From: Streptomyces alfalfae | GTDB lineage: Bacteria > Actinomycetota > Actinomycetes > Streptomycetales > Streptomycetaceae | Direction: 5' to 3' | NCBI RefSeq assembly: GCF_004127445.1 | Contig: NZ_QEXM01000036.1 | Span: forward strand, 1-64,000 | Length of the DNA stretch: 64,000 nt | Shown: in pieces, positions 9,007-18,202 of the stretch | Numbering within the stretch: position 1 is the first letter of the stretch | Layout of the letters: each line of letters starts with the position of its first letter | Notes under the pieces: generated by a model | What the model saw: the letters and a program-made list of their open reading frames with translations, nothing else | Told to the model about the DNA's origin: nothing | Database searches by the model: none | Made by a program: the position numbers and the translations under genes

Positions 9007-10209
9007 GTGTCACGGTCCCTGATTCCCGGGCTCCGCTCGCTGCGGTCCCTCGCTTTCGGTGCGGACCCGGCGGGCGCGCGACTGGCGCGGATCCGCCGGT
9101 CGCCGAACTTCTCGGTGGCCGAGGGGTCCTTCCAGAACCCCGTGGGGGCGCGGACCAGGCCGTCCGGCTCCACCCTGGAGTTCGCGAAGATCTACTTCCG
9201 CAAGGAGGAGCGGGCCCGCCGCGGCCCCGCGGGCACCGTCCCCGTGCACTCCACCACGCTCGCCGACCTCGCCGAGCCGCCCGCCGACGGCCTGCGGATC
9301 ACCTGGATGGGGCATTCGAGCGTGCTCGCCGAGATCGACGGACGCCGCGTCCTGTTCGACCCCGTGTGGGGCGAGCGGTGCTCGCCGTTCTCCTTCGCGG
9401 GGCCCAAGCGCCTGCACCCCGTGCCCGTGCCCCTCGAAGCGCTCGGCCCGGTCGACGCGGTGGTCATCTCGCACGACCACTACGACCACCTGGACCTGCC
9501 CACGATCAAGGCCCTGGTCGGCACCGGCGCCGTCTTCGCCGTGCCGCTCGGCGTCGGCGCCCACCTGGAGCGCTGGGGCGTGCCCGCCGACCGGCTGCGC
9601 GAGCTGGACTGGCACGAGTCGGCGGAGGTGGCGGGCCTGACACTGACGGCCACGCCCGCACGCCACTTCTGCGGGCGCGGCCTGCGCAACCAGCAGCACA
9701 CGCTCTGGGCGTCCTGGGTGGTCGAGGGCTCCGACCACCGCGTGTTCCACAGCGGCGACACGGGGTACTTCGCCGGCTTCCGCGACATCGGGGCCCAGCA
9801 CGGCCCGTTCGACGTCACGATGATCCAGATCGGCGCGTACTCGGAGTTCTGGCCCGACATCCACATGACCCCCGAGGAGGGGCTGCGGGCCCACCTCGAC
9901 CTCCAGGGCGGACGGCCGCACGGCGTGCTGCTGCCGATCCACTGGGCGACGTTCAACCTCGCGCCGCACCCGTGGGCGGAGCCGGGTGAGGGCACCCTCG
10001 CGGCGGCGCGCCGCGCGGGCGCGGCCATCGCCCTGCCCTGCCCCGGTCAGCCCTTCGAGCCGGGCTCGCGGGCCATGCCGGACGCGCCCTGGTGGCGCGG
10101 CGTCGCGGCCGTACCGCCCGGCGGCTGGCCCGAGGCGCCCGCGGCGGCGGTGCGACCGCGGCCCACGGCGGCCGACAGCGGCGACACGGAGGCCGCGCCG
10201 GTCGGCTGA
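9007..10209 (+). CDS. MBL-fold metallo-hydrolase (NAPE-PLD/RomA-like)
   Basis: Protein of 400 aa with a metallo-beta-lactamase fold. The metal-binding H-x-H-x-D-H is SHDHYDHLD (His156, His158, Asp160, His161). Further metal or fold motifs are HSGDTGYF and PIHWATFNLAPHPW. ITWMGHSSVLAEIDG near residue 100 is typical of the lipid-hydrolase-like subgroup related to N-acyl-phosphatidylethanolamine phospholipase D. The GTG start was chosen because AGGAGG lies at 8997-9002, four bases upstream. A -10-like CATAAT lies at 8968. The C-terminal tail of about 60 residues is Pro/Ala-rich and probably disordered. A strong terminator follows. Confidence 0.87.
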   Translation: MSRSLIPGLRSLRSLAFGADPAGARLARIRRSPNFSVAEGSFQNPVGARTRPSGSTLEFAKIYFRKEERARRGPAGTVPVHSTTLADLAEPPADGLRITWMGHSSVLAEIDGRRVLFDPVWGERCSPFSFAGPKRLHPVPVPLEALGPVDAVVISHDHYDHLDLPTIKALVGTGAVFAVPLGVGAHLERWGVPADRLRELDWHESAEVAGLTLTATPARHFCGRGLRNQQHTLWASWVVEGSDHRVFHSGDTGYFAGFRDIGAQHGPFDVTMIQIGAYSEFWPDIHMTPEEGLRAHLDLQGGRPHGVLLPIHWATFNLAPHPWAEPGEGTLAAARRAGAAIALPCPGQPFEPGSRAMPDAPWWRGVAAVPPGGWPEAPAAAVRPRPTAADSGDTEAAPVG

Positions 10210-10257
10210 TCCGCTGATCCACGGCGGGGCGCCCGCGGCCCCGCCGGCCACCCGTAC

Positions 10258-10300
10258 AGCGCTGCCCGTTCCTCGTGAGCGGGCAGCGCTTCGCTGTTTT
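10258..10300 (+). terminator. intrinsic terminator after the MBL-fold gene
   Basis: Perfect 11-bp arms AGCGCTGCCCG (10258-10268) and CGGGCAGCGCT (10280-10290), an 11-nt loop, then TTTT at 10297-10300. Confidence 0.8.
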
Positions 10301-10591
10301 CCGTGGCGTCCGATGAGCCGCCGGGCCCGGATGCGGACTCACGTGCGACCCGATTCGGACCCCCGTGCGAGGCGTCATACCAGAGCGGGACACTGCCCCG
10401 CCGACTTTCCCAAGCGCCCACCGCACCCGGCACCCGGCCGACTACCGTGTGTGGCCGTCGGGCGACGCAGGGATCACGGGGCGGCGATGGCCTCGCGGAC
10501 CTGCCGGCCGGCACGGCGCTGCCGCGAACATGCCGCACATGAGGAGTCGGGCCGCCCGCCGAACCCCCGTCGCAACGTACCGAGGACGCAG
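10301..10591 (+). other. promoter/leader region of the conservon operon
   Basis: A 290-bp stretch between the terminator and the first conservon gene. No convincing ORF is seen on either strand. It must hold the operon promoter, but no clear consensus -35/-10 pair is visible. GAGGA at 10582-10586 serves as the ribosome site for the ATG at 10592. Confidence 0.5.
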
Positions 10592-12412
10592 ATGTCGCAC
10601 CTACGCGCACCGGCCACCCGCGCAGACCGCCGTGAGGGCGGGCGGCACGGCAAACCCGGCAGCCGTACCGCCACCGCACTCCCCGAGGCCCACATACGGC
10701 CCCAGCTCCTGCGGATCGCGGTGCTGCCCGCCGTCGCCGTGGGCCTCAGCGCCTGCGCGGCCGTGCTGTTCACGCTGCGCTCGGCCGGGATCACCCCCGG
10801 CCCCGCCCTGCTCGCCGTCCTCGGCGCCGCCGCGCTCGTCGGTCTCACCGGCGTCGTGGTCGCCGCCGTGGCCGCCGACCGCGCCGCGAAGACCGTACGG
10901 GACCGGGTCGGCGCGCTGCGCCACACCACCGCCAAGGGCCAGAGCGAGCTGTGGGAGGTCGTCGAGAAGCTGCGCAGGGGCGAGCCGCCGCCCGCGCGCG
11001 GCACCCCGCCGAGGACCCGGCCGGGCGCCGACGAGTTCGACGTGCTCGCCGACGAGCTGAGCCGCGCGCAGGACGTCGCGGTCGGCGCCGTGGTGCAGGC
11101 CTCCCAGCTCTCCAGCCACGCGGGCAGCGAACAGAAGGTCGAGGTCTTCGTGAACCTCGCGCGCCGCCTGCAGTCCCTCGTGCACCGCGAGATCTCCCTG
11201 CTCGACGAGCTGGAGAACGAGGTCGAGGACCCCGAGCTGCTGAAGGGCCTCTTCCACGTCGACCACCTCGCCACCCGCATCCGCAGGCACGCCGAGAACC
11301 TCGCCGTGCTCGGCGGCGCCGTCTCGCGCCGCCAGTGGAGCCACCCCGTCTCCACGACCGAGGTGATGCGCTCGGCCATCGCCGAGGTCGAGCAGTACTC
11401 CCGCGTCAAGCTGGTGCCGCCCATCGACGGCACCCTGCGCGGGCACGCCGTCGCCGACATCATCCATCTGCTCGCCGAACTCGTCGAGAACGCCACGGTG
11501 TTCTCCGCCCCGCACACCCAGGTCCTGCTGCGCGCCAACCTCGTGACGGCCGGGCTCGCCGTGGAGGTCGAGGACCGGGGGCTCGGCATGCCCCTCACCG
11601 AGCAGAACAAGATGAACCGCCTGCTCGCCGACCCCGACCAGGTGAACGTGGCGAGCCTCCTGCAGGACGGCCGCATCGGGCTCTACGTGGTCGCCGCGCT
11701 CGCCCGCAGGCACGGCGTGGCCGTCCGGCTCCAGAGCAACATCTACGGCGGCGTCCAGGCCGTGCTGATCGTGCCGCAGGAACTCCTCGGCGACGAACCG
11801 GAGGCGGCGCCTGCCAAGCGCCGCCCGGTCGGCCGGGCGGAGGCCACCGACGGAGTGACCGGCGTCATCGGCGGGGGGACGGAGACGGGCGCGGTAGCCG
11901 CGAACGGCGTCCCTCCCGCCCAGCCGCCGGCCCCCGTCCCGGCCGGGCAGCACCGCGCCGACGCGGCGTCCGTGCCGCTCCAGCCGCGCGCCGAGGCGCC
12001 GGCGGCCGTACCCGCGGGCCGAAAGGCCTCCGACGGGCCCGCCCCCCTGCCCGTGCGCGGCGCCCGCCAGGAGCGGCCGACCCCCGCCGAGGCCGTCCCC
12101 GGCATCCGCCCGGAGGACCGGCAGGCGGCGGCCCGGCACGCGGGCACGCTCCCCACCCCGCTGAACGGAGCGGTGCGCGGCCGGGTCGGCAGACCGCAAC
12201 TGCCCAAGCGGAAGGCGCAGGAACACATCGCCCCGCAGCTGCGGGACTCCCCGGCGCCGCGCCCCGAGGGCGACGTCGTCGGCCACGACCCGGGCCTCAT
12301 GGCCGCCTTCCAGCGCGGCATCGGCCTCGCCCAGGCGCAGGACGCGCGCGACCCCGTCCCACGGGAGCACGGGAGCGACCTGCCGCCCGACGGGCACGGA
12401 CAAGGCGGCTGA
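10592..12412 (+). CDS. conservon sensor, nitrate-sensor-like histidine kinase homologue (CvnA type)
   Basis: Protein of 606 aa. After about 30 basic N-terminal residues come two membrane helices (LLRIAVLPAVAVGLSACAAV and ALLAVLGAAALVGLTGVVVA). A coiled region follows with the DHLATRIRRHAENL segment. A HATPase domain comes next (N-box LLAELVENATVFSAP, G1 box VEDRGLGM, then GRIGLYVVAALARRHGV). About 200 residues of Pro/Ala/Gly-rich linker and tail end the protein. This is the layout of conservon A proteins, membrane-anchored kinase homologues that recruit the small B, C and D proteins. The ATG was chosen for the GAGGA site six bases upstream; the open frame extends far further back without coding support. 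Confidence 0.88.
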   Translation: MSHLRAPATRADRREGGRHGKPGSRTATALPEAHIRPQLLRIAVLPAVAVGLSACAAVLFTLRSAGITPGPALLAVLGAAALVGLTGVVVAAVAADRAAKTVRDRVGALRHTTAKGQSELWEVVEKLRRGEPPPARGTPPRTRPGADEFDVLADELSRAQDVAVGAVVQASQLSSHAGSEQKVEVFVNLARRLQSLVHREISLLDELENEVEDPELLKGLFHVDHLATRIRRHAENLAVLGGAVSRRQWSHPVSTTEVMRSAIAEVEQYSRVKLVPPIDGTLRGHAVADIIHLLAELVENATVFSAPHTQVLLRANLVTAGLAVEVEDRGLGMPLTEQNKMNRLLADPDQVNVASLLQDGRIGLYVVAALARRHGVAVRLQSNIYGGVQAVLIVPQELLGDEPEAAPAKRRPVGRAEATDGVTGVIGGGTETGAVAANGVPPAQPPAPVPAGQHRADAASVPLQPRAEAPAAVPAGRKASDGPAPLPVRGARQERPTPAEAVPGIRPEDRQAAARHAGTLPTPLNGAVRGRVGRPQLPKRKAQEHIAPQLRDSPAPRPEGDVVGHDPGLMAAFQRGIGLAQAQDARDPVPREHGSDLPPDGHGQGG

Positions 12413-12506
12413 CCAGCACCACACGCCCGACGACCAGTCCCCCTCTCCCCACCGTCCCTGCCCCGGCAGACCTTCGTACGTTCGTACCCCAAGGAGTCGA
12501 TCCACC

Positions 12507-12941
12507 ATGGCGAGCGATGCGCCGACCGGTCATGTATCCGACCTCGACTGGCTGATGAGTGGCCTCGTGCAGCGTGTACCGCACACCCACAGCGCCGTCC
12601 TGCTCTCCTCCGACGGCCTCGTGAAGTCGGTGCACGGCCTCGACCCCGACAGCGCCGACCACATGGCCGCACTCGCCTCGGGCCTCTACTCGCTCGGGCG
12701 CAGCGCGGGCGTCCGCTTCGGCGACGGCGGCGACGTCCGGCAGGTCGTCGTGGAACTGGACTCCACGCTCCTGTTCGTCTCCACCGCGGGCTCGGGCACC
12801 TGTCTCGCCGTGCTCGCGGGCAGAGACGCCGACGCGGCGGTCCTCGGCTACGAGATGGCGATGCTGGTCAAGAGCGTGCGCCCGTACCTGATCACCGCGC
12901 CCCGGCAGCCGGTCGGCGAACCCGCGCCGATGAGGCACTGA
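12507..12941 (+). CDS. roadblock/LC7-domain protein (CvnB type)
   Basis: Protein of 144 aa that is essentially one roadblock/LC7 domain (MglB-like): LDWLMSGLVQRVPHTHSAVL, SSDGLVKSVHGLD, and a C-terminal helix LGYEMAMLVKSVRPYL. Roadblock proteins regulate small Ras-like GTPases and form homodimers. It lies 94 bp after the sensor gene with a good AAGGAG site (12490-12495), and two bases before the DUF742 gene. Within the conservon it is expected to act on the GTPase encoded two genes downstream. Confidence 0.92.
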   Translation: MASDAPTGHVSDLDWLMSGLVQRVPHTHSAVLLSSDGLVKSVHGLDPDSADHMAALASGLYSLGRSAGVRFGDGGDVRQVVVELDSTLLFVSTAGSGTCLAVLAGRDADAAVLGYEMAMLVKSVRPYLITAPRQPVGEPAPMRH

Positions 12942-12943
12942 CC

Positions 12944-13315
12944 ATGGCGGCCCCGCATGACGGGCCCTGGCTCGACGACGCGGCGGGGCGGCTCGTACGC
13001 CCCTACACCGTCAGCGACGGACGGACCAGACCGACCACCCAACTCGACCTGCTCTCCCAGGTCATGGCCACCGGGGCGACCCCCCTCGGCTACCTCGGAC
13101 CAGAGCATTCCGCGGCCCTCGGCCAGTGCGAGGCACCCACCTCCGTGGCCGAGATCGCGGCCCACCTGAAACTGCCCGCGGTCGTCACCAAAGTGATCCT
13201 CAGCGATCTCCTCGACTGCGGGGCCCTCACGACGAAGGCCCCGGACTTCTACCACAACCCCACTGACCGTTCCCTGTTGGAGGCAGTGCTCGATGGATTA
13301 CGACGACAGCTCTGA
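12944..13315 (+). CDS. DUF742 protein (CvnC type)
   Basis: Protein of 123 aa with the DUF742 layout. An N-terminal segment reads AGRLVRPYTVSDGRTRPTT. A winged-helix-like half follows (VAEIAAHLKLPAVVTKVIL, then SDLLDCGALTTKAP). The third member of the conservon set, it starts two bases after the roadblock stop and overlaps the GTPase gene by 23 nt, so production of the three is tightly linked. In conservon models DUF742 proteins belong to the membrane complex with the sensor; a DNA-binding role is possible but not shown. Confidence 0.9.
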   Translation: MAAPHDGPWLDDAAGRLVRPYTVSDGRTRPTTQLDLLSQVMATGATPLGYLGPEHSAALGQCEAPTSVAEIAAHLKLPAVVTKVILSDLLDCGALTTKAPDFYHNPTDRSLLEAVLDGLRRQL

Positions 13316-13886
13316 CCCCTTCCCCACCGCGCTGAAGATCTTGGTCGCCGGGGGATTCGGGGTCGGCAAGACGACCTTCGTCGGCGCGGTCAGCGAGATC
13401 GCGCCGCTGAGCACGGAGGAACTGCTCACCGCGGTGAGCGAGGGCACCGACGACCTGTCGGGCGTCGAGAACAAGACCACGACGACCGTCGCCATGGACT
13501 TCGGACGCATCACGCTCGACCCCGCACATGTGCTGTACCTCTTCGGCACCCCGGGACAGGAACGGTTCTGGTTCATGTGGGACGAGCTGTCCGCGGGCGC
13601 GCTCGGCGCGGTGGTGCTCGCCGACACCCGCCGCCTCGAGGACTGCTTCGCCGCCGTGGACTTCTTCGAACAGCGCGGCATGGGCTTCATCGTCGCCATC
13701 AACGAATTCGACGGCGCCCACCGCTATGAACCCGACGAGGTGCGCTCCGCGATCGACCTGGACCCCCGGGTGCCGGTGGTGCGCTGCGACGCGCGGATCT
13801 CCAGCTCCGGCATCCAGACCCTCCTGACACTCGTCAGGCACCTGCTCGACCATGCCCCGGCACCCAGCTACGGAGCCCACACGTGA
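13293..13886 (+). CDS. conservon small GTPase (CvnD type)
   Basis: Protein of 197 aa, a Ras/MglA-like G domain. The P-loop is GGFGVGKTTFVG, the G3 box is FGTPGQERFWFMWDEL, and the G4-like box is AINEFDG where classical GTPases have NKxD. The Lys-to-Glu change is usual for this group as I recall it. It overlaps DUF742 at the start and the GAF gene at its end (GTGA). GTP or ATP hydrolysis here is thought to be controlled by the roadblock protein, coupling the membrane sensor to an output, by analogy with eukaryotic GPCR/G-protein circuits. Confidence 0.92.
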   Translation: MDYDDSSDPFPTALKILVAGGFGVGKTTFVGAVSEIAPLSTEELLTAVSEGTDDLSGVENKTTTTVAMDFGRITLDPAHVLYLFGTPGQERFWFMWDELSAGALGAVVLADTRRLEDCFAAVDFFEQRGMGFIVAINEFDGAHRYEPDEVRSAIDLDPRVPVVRCDARISSSGIQTLLTLVRHLLDHAPAPSYGAHT

Positions 13887-14422
13887 TGCACGACCCGACC
13901 GGTCGTCTCCTGCTCACCCCCGTCGACAACGAGGCCCCCGCGCGGATGCGCAGACTGCGGGAGCTGGACATCGGGGAACGGCCCGAGCCGGCCCTCGACG
14001 CCTTCGCGGGCCGCGTCGCCGAGCTGACCGGCGCACCGTACGCGATGGTCAACTTCCTCGACGAGGAGCGGCAGTTCTTCGCGGGCCTGCACGCCGCCGA
14101 CGGGCAGGGGGTCGGCTCGGTGGGCCGCTACCTGGCCCGCGACCACGGGTACTGCCCGCACGTGGTGGTGCGCCGCAAGGCCCTCGTCCTGGAGGACGTC
14201 CGCGACTTCCCGCGCTTCGCGGGCAACCCCGTCGTCGACGAGATCGGCATCCGCTCCTACCTGGGCGCGCCCCTCCTCGACCGTACGGGGATGGCGCTCG
14301 GCACCGTCTGCGCCGTCGACGTCGAACCGCGCCGCTGGGGCAGGGCGGGCCTCGACACCATCAAGGCGATGGCCGCGGAGCTGGTCGGGCAGATCCACCG
14401 GAGGGAGGACGGCGGGATCTGA
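13883..14422 (+). CDS. GAF-domain protein, fifth gene of the conservon
   Basis: Protein of 179 aa. Residues about 25-165 form a GAF domain (AYAMVNFLDEERQFFAG-like segment, ARDHGYCPHVV, then IRSYLGAPLLDRTGMALGTV). A start at GTG 13883 overlaps the GTPase stop (GTGA). ATG 13886 in the same frame is an equally good choice, giving 178 aa. Many conservons end with a cytochrome P450; here a stand-alone GAF sensor takes that place. Its ligand is unknown, and GAF domains bind cyclic nucleotides, haem or small metabolites. It presumably feeds a signal to or from the GTPase. Confidence 0.86.
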   Translation: MMHDPTGRLLLTPVDNEAPARMRRLRELDIGERPEPALDAFAGRVAELTGAPYAMVNFLDEERQFFAGLHAADGQGVGSVGRYLARDHGYCPHVVVRRKALVLEDVRDFPRFAGNPVVDEIGIRSYLGAPLLDRTGMALGTVCAVDVEPRRWGRAGLDTIKAMAAELVGQIHRREDGGI

Positions 14423-14451
14423 CCCGGACCCCCGGACTCCTCGACACGGGC

Positions 14452-14497
14452 GGCCGGCGCCGGATACACAAGGACCGAGCTCACCGCGGCGCCGGCC
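14452..14497 (+). terminator. possible terminator hairpin after the conservon
   Basis: Perfect 10-bp arms GGCCGGCGCC (14452-14461) and GGCGCCGGCC (14488-14497) are separated by 26 nt. No T-run follows. The long loop makes this uncertain. Confidence 0.35.
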
Positions 14498-14557
14498 CGA
14501 GCGGGCGGCAGGGGTGACGCCCGTACGAGCAAGTCCGGCACAAGCGAAGGAAGTTCC

Positions 14558-15742
14558 ATGACCGACCTCCGTCTCGGCGTCCTCGGCTACGGACTGCGCG
14601 GCTCACTCGCCCGCACCGCCCACCGGCCGGGCGCGGGCTCACGCGTCACCGCGCTGGCGGAGCACGACGCCACCGCCCGCGCCGAGGCGGCGGCCGCCTT
14701 CCCCGACGCGCTGATAGCGAGCGACCACCGCAAGGTGGTGGCGGACCCGGACGTCGACGCGATCGTGGTCCTCACCCCCGACCACACCCATGCGGCACTG
14801 GCCCGCGAGGCGTTGCGCGAGGGCAAACCCGTCTTCGTCGAGAAGCCCCTGGAGATCGGGATCGAGGCGTGCGACGAGATCCTGCGGACGGCGTACGAGA
14901 CGGGCACGCGCCTGTACGTCGGGCACAACATGCGCCACATGCCCGTGGTCCGGCTGATGCGGGACATCATCGAGCGCGGCGAGATCGGCGAGGTCAAGAC
15001 GGTCTGGGTGCGGCACTTCGTGGGGTACGGCGGTGACTGGTACTTCAAGGACTGGCACGCCGAGCGGCGCTGCACCACCGGCCTGCTGCTGCAGAAGGCC
15101 GCCCACGACATCGACGTGCTGCACTGGCTCGCGAACGGCTACACCCGGCAGGTACAGGCGCTCGGCGACCTGATGGTCTACGGGGACAACACGCACCGCC
15201 GCGCGCCGGGCGAGCCGAAGACCGACGACTGGTACACCGAGGACGGCCACTGGCCGCCGCACACCCAGCGCGGCCTGAACGCGGTCATCGACGTCGAGGA
15301 CGTCTCCCTGGTCAACATGCGCCTGGACAACGGCGTGCTCGCCGCCTACCAGCAGTGCCACTTCACCCCCGACTACTGGCGCAACTACACCGTGATCGGT
15401 GACGCGGGCCGCCTGGAGAACTTCGGCGACGGCCCCGGCGCCGAGGTCAAGGTGTGGAACTCCCGCCGCTCCGGCTACCGGGGCGACGCCGACGCCACGT
15501 ACCCGGTGCCCGACGTCCAGGACGACGGCGGGCACGCCGGCGCCGACCCGCTGCTGATCGACGAGTTCGTCCGCTTCGCCCGCGAGGGAGGGGCCACCGA
15601 CACCTCGCCCGTCGCGGCGCGCATGGCGGTGGCGGCCGGAGTGCGGGCGACGCAGTCGCTGCGGGACGGCGGCACACCGCGCGAGGTGCCCGGGCTGGAC
15701 CCCGCCCTCATCGCCTATTTCGAGGGCGGACAGGTGCGCTGA
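14558..15742 (+). CDS. Gfo/Idh/MocA-family oxidoreductase
   Basis: Protein of 394 aa. An N-terminal Rossmann domain (LRLGVLGYGLRGSLARTA-like start, then VFVEKPLEIG) carries the family's catalytic-region EKP. The C-terminal alpha/beta domain includes LLLQKAAHDIDVLHWLANG, with the His/Asp pair seen in sugar dehydrogenases. It is a presumed NAD(P)-dependent dehydrogenase of a sugar or cyclitol; the substrate cannot be assigned. A GAAGG site lies upstream of the ATG. It is monocistronic by spacing, 123 bp before tdh, and is the first of three family members in the window. Confidence 0.88.
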   Translation: MTDLRLGVLGYGLRGSLARTAHRPGAGSRVTALAEHDATARAEAAAAFPDALIASDHRKVVADPDVDAIVVLTPDHTHAALAREALREGKPVFVEKPLEIGIEACDEILRTAYETGTRLYVGHNMRHMPVVRLMRDIIERGEIGEVKTVWVRHFVGYGGDWYFKDWHAERRCTTGLLLQKAAHDIDVLHWLANGYTRQVQALGDLMVYGDNTHRRAPGEPKTDDWYTEDGHWPPHTQRGLNAVIDVEDVSLVNMRLDNGVLAAYQQCHFTPDYWRNYTVIGDAGRLENFGDGPGAEVKVWNSRRSGYRGDADATYPVPDVQDDGGHAGADPLLIDEFVRFAREGGATDTSPVAARMAVAAGVRATQSLRDGGTPREVPGLDPALIAYFEGGQVR

Positions 15743-15865
15743 CCGGCATGGTCTGAAGTAAAGCTGCGGCGGCGCTTAAGAAAGTCTCGATGGACCGGGG
15801 CGCCACCGTAGGGAAGATTCCTGTGTCGTCGGAGGAAGAAGCGACGTACGACAGGAGCCGTTGCG

Positions 15866-16894
15866 TTGAAGGCGCTGGTCAAGGAGAAGGCGGAACCGGG
15901 TCTCCGGCTGATGGACGTGCCGGAGCCGGCCGTCGGCCACGGGGACGTCCTCATCAAGGTGCTCCGCACCGGTATCTGCGGGACCGATCTGCACATCCGG
16001 GCCTGGGACGGCTGGGCGCAGCAGGCGATCAGCGCGCCCCTGGTGGTCGGCCACGAGTTCGTCGGCGAGGTGGTCGAGGTCGGCCGCGACGTCGCCGACA
16101 TCAAGGCGGGCGACCGGGTCAGCGGCGAGGGGCACCTGGTCTGCGGCAAGTGCCGCAACTGCCTGGCCGGACGCCGCCATCTGTGCCGCGCCACGGTCGG
16201 CCTCGGCGTCGGGCGCGACGGCGCCTTCGCCGAGTACGTCGCGCTGCCCGCGGCGAACGTGTGGGTGCACCGGACCCCGGTGGACCTCGACGTGGCCGCG
16301 ATCTTCGACCCGTTCGGCAACGCCGTGCACACCGCCCTGTCCTTCCCGCTGGTCGGCGAGGACGTGCTGATCACCGGGGCGGGCCCGATCGGCCTCATGG
16401 CCGCCGCCGTGGCGCGGCACGCCGGCGCCCGCAACGTCGTGATCACCGACGTCAGCGAGGAGCGCCTGGAACTGGCCCGCAAGGTCGGCGTCAGCCTCGC
16501 CCTGAACGTGGCGGACGCGACGATCGCCGACGGCCAGCGCGGTCTCGGCCTGCGCGAGGGCTTCGACGTCGGCCTGGAGATGTCCGGCAACCCGCGCGCG
16601 ATGCGCGACATGGTCGCCAACATGACCCACGGCGGCAAGATCGCCATGCTCGGCCTGCCGGCCGAGGAGTTCGCCGTCGACTGGGCCAGGATCGTCACCT
16701 CGATGATCACGATCAAGGGCATCTACGGCCGCGAGATGTTCGAGACCTGGTACGCGATGTCCGTTCTGCTCGAAGGCGGCCTCGACCTGGCCCCGGTGAT
16801 CACCGGACGGTACGGCCACCGCGACTTCGAGGCGGCCTTCGACGACGCGGCGAGCGGCCGCGGCGGCAAGGTCATCCTCGACTGGACCGCCTGA
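15866..16894 (+). CDS. tdh: L-threonine 3-dehydrogenase
   Basis: Zinc-dependent medium-chain dehydrogenase of 342 aa that oxidises L-threonine to 2-amino-3-ketobutyrate with NAD+. The catalytic zinc site is seen in [11 protein letters not shown] and [14 protein letters not shown]. The structural zinc site is [15 protein letters not shown]. The nucleotide fold is [20 protein letters not shown]. The start is TTG at 15866, supported by AGGAG at 15853-15857 and by the canonical MKALVK beginning. It lies 43 bp upstream of kbl in the same orientation, which strongly supports threonine dehydrogenase rather than another polyol dehydrogenase. Confidence 0.94.
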   Translation: MKALVKEKAEPGLRLMDVPEPAVGHGDVLIKVLRTGICGTDLHIRAWDGWAQQAISAPLVVGHEFVGEVVEVGRDVADIKAGDRVSGEGHLVCGKCRNCLAGRRHLCRATVGLGVGRDGAFAEYVALPAANVWVHRTPVDLDVAAIFDPFGNAVHTALSFPLVGEDVLITGAGPIGLMAAAVARHAGARNVVITDVSEERLELARKVGVSLALNVADATIADGQRGLGLREGFDVGLEMSGNPRAMRDMVANMTHGGKIAMLGLPAEEFAVDWARIVTSMITIKGIYGREMFETWYAMSVLLEGGLDLAPVITGRYGHRDFEAAFDDAASGRGGKVILDWTA

Positions 16895-16937
16895 CCCGCC
16901 CCGCCCCCTCCACGGCTCACCCCTTAAGGACCCACGC

Positions 16938-18146
16938 ATGTTCGACTCCGTACGCGAAGACCTCCAGGCCACCCTCGACGAGATCCGCTCCGCCGGTCTG
17001 CACAAGCCCGAGCGCGTCATCGGCACCCCGCAGTCGGCCAAGGTCGCCGTCACCGCCGGGGGCCGCCCCGGCGAGGTCCTCAACTTCTGCGCCAACAACT
17101 ACCTCGGCCTCGCCGACCACCCCGAGGTCGTCGCCGCCGCCCACGAGGCCCTGGACCGCTGGGGCTACGGCATGGCCTCCGTCCGCTTCATCTGCGGCAC
17201 GCAGGAGGTGCACAAGGAGCTGGAGGCGCGGCTCTCCGCCTTCCTCGGCCAGGAGGACACGATCCTCTACTCCTCGTGCTTCGACGCCAACGGCGGTGTC
17301 TTCGAGACGCTGCTCGGCCCGGAGGACGCGGTGATCTCCGACGCGCTCAACCACGCGTCGATCATCGACGGCATCCGGCTGTCCAAGGCCCGCCGCTTCC
17401 GCTACGCCAACCGCGACCTCGCCGACCTGGAGAAGCAGCTCAAGGAGGCCACCGAGGACGGCGCCCGCCGGAAGCTGATCGTCACCGACGGCGTCTTCTC
17501 CATGGACGGCTACGTCGCCCCGCTGCGGGAGATCTGCGACCTCGCCGACCGCTACGACGCCATGGTCATGGTCGACGACTCGCACGCCGTCGGCTTCGTC
17601 GGACCCGGCGGCCGCGGCACCCCCGAGCTGCACGGCGTCATGGACCGCGTCGACATCATCACCGGCACTCTCGGCAAGGCCCTCGGCGGCGCCTCCGGCG
17701 GCTACGTCGCGGCCCGCGCCGAGATCGTCGCCCTGCTGCGTCAGCGCTCGCGCCCGTACCTGTTCTCCAACACGCTCGCCCCGGTGATCGCCGCGGCCTC
17801 CCTGAAGGTCCTCGACCTCCTGGAGTCGGCGGGCGACCTGCGCGAACGGCTCGCCGCGAACACCGCGCTGTTCCGCTCGCGGATGACCGAGGAGGGCTTC
17901 GACATCCTCCCCGGCGACCACGCCATCGCCCCCGTCATGATCGGCGACGCGTCCGTCGCGGGCCGCATGGCCGAGCTCCTCCTGGAGCGCGGCGTCTACG
18001 TGATCGGCTTCTCGTACCCCGTGGTGCCGCAGGGCGCGGCCCGCATCCGGGTGCAGCTGTCGGCCGCGCACTCCACGGAGGACGTCGACCGGGCGGTCGA
18101 CGCGTTCGTCGCGGCCCGCGCCGAGCTGGGGGACGCCGGGGCCTGA
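16938..18146 (+). CDS. kbl: glycine C-acetyltransferase (2-amino-3-ketobutyrate CoA ligase)
   Basis: PLP enzyme of 402 aa in the alpha-oxoamine synthase family. It cleaves 2-amino-3-ketobutyrate with CoA to glycine and acetyl-CoA, completing threonine breakdown after Tdh. Motifs are [16 protein letters not shown], the PLP-stacking region [33 protein letters not shown], and the Schiff-base lysine in [16 protein letters not shown]. It follows tdh closely and probably shares its transcript. The length is standard for the family. Confidence 0.95.
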   Translation: MFDSVREDLQATLDEIRSAGLHKPERVIGTPQSAKVAVTAGGRPGEVLNFCANNYLGLADHPEVVAAAHEALDRWGYGMASVRFICGTQEVHKELEARLSAFLGQEDTILYSSCFDANGGVFETLLGPEDAVISDALNHASIIDGIRLSKARRFRYANRDLADLEKQLKEATEDGARRKLIVTDGVFSMDGYVAPLREICDLADRYDAMVMVDDSHAVGFVGPGGRGTPELHGVMDRVDIITGTLGKALGGASGGYVAARAEIVALLRQRSRPYLFSNTLAPVIAAASLKVLDLLESAGDLRERLAANTALFRSRMTEEGFDILPGDHAIAPVMIGDASVAGRMAELLLERGVYVIGFSYPVVPQGAARIRVQLSAAHSTEDVDRAVDAFVAARAELGDAGA

Positions 18147-18202
18147 GCCCCGCGACCCGCCCCCGCCGGGGCACGGGCCCGGGGTGAGGGACAATGGGCC
18201 GC

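Noticed and set aside
15743..15865. Small ORF in the tdh leader (start 15790)
   Set aside because: Reads into tdh in another frame with no family resemblance and no ribosome site.
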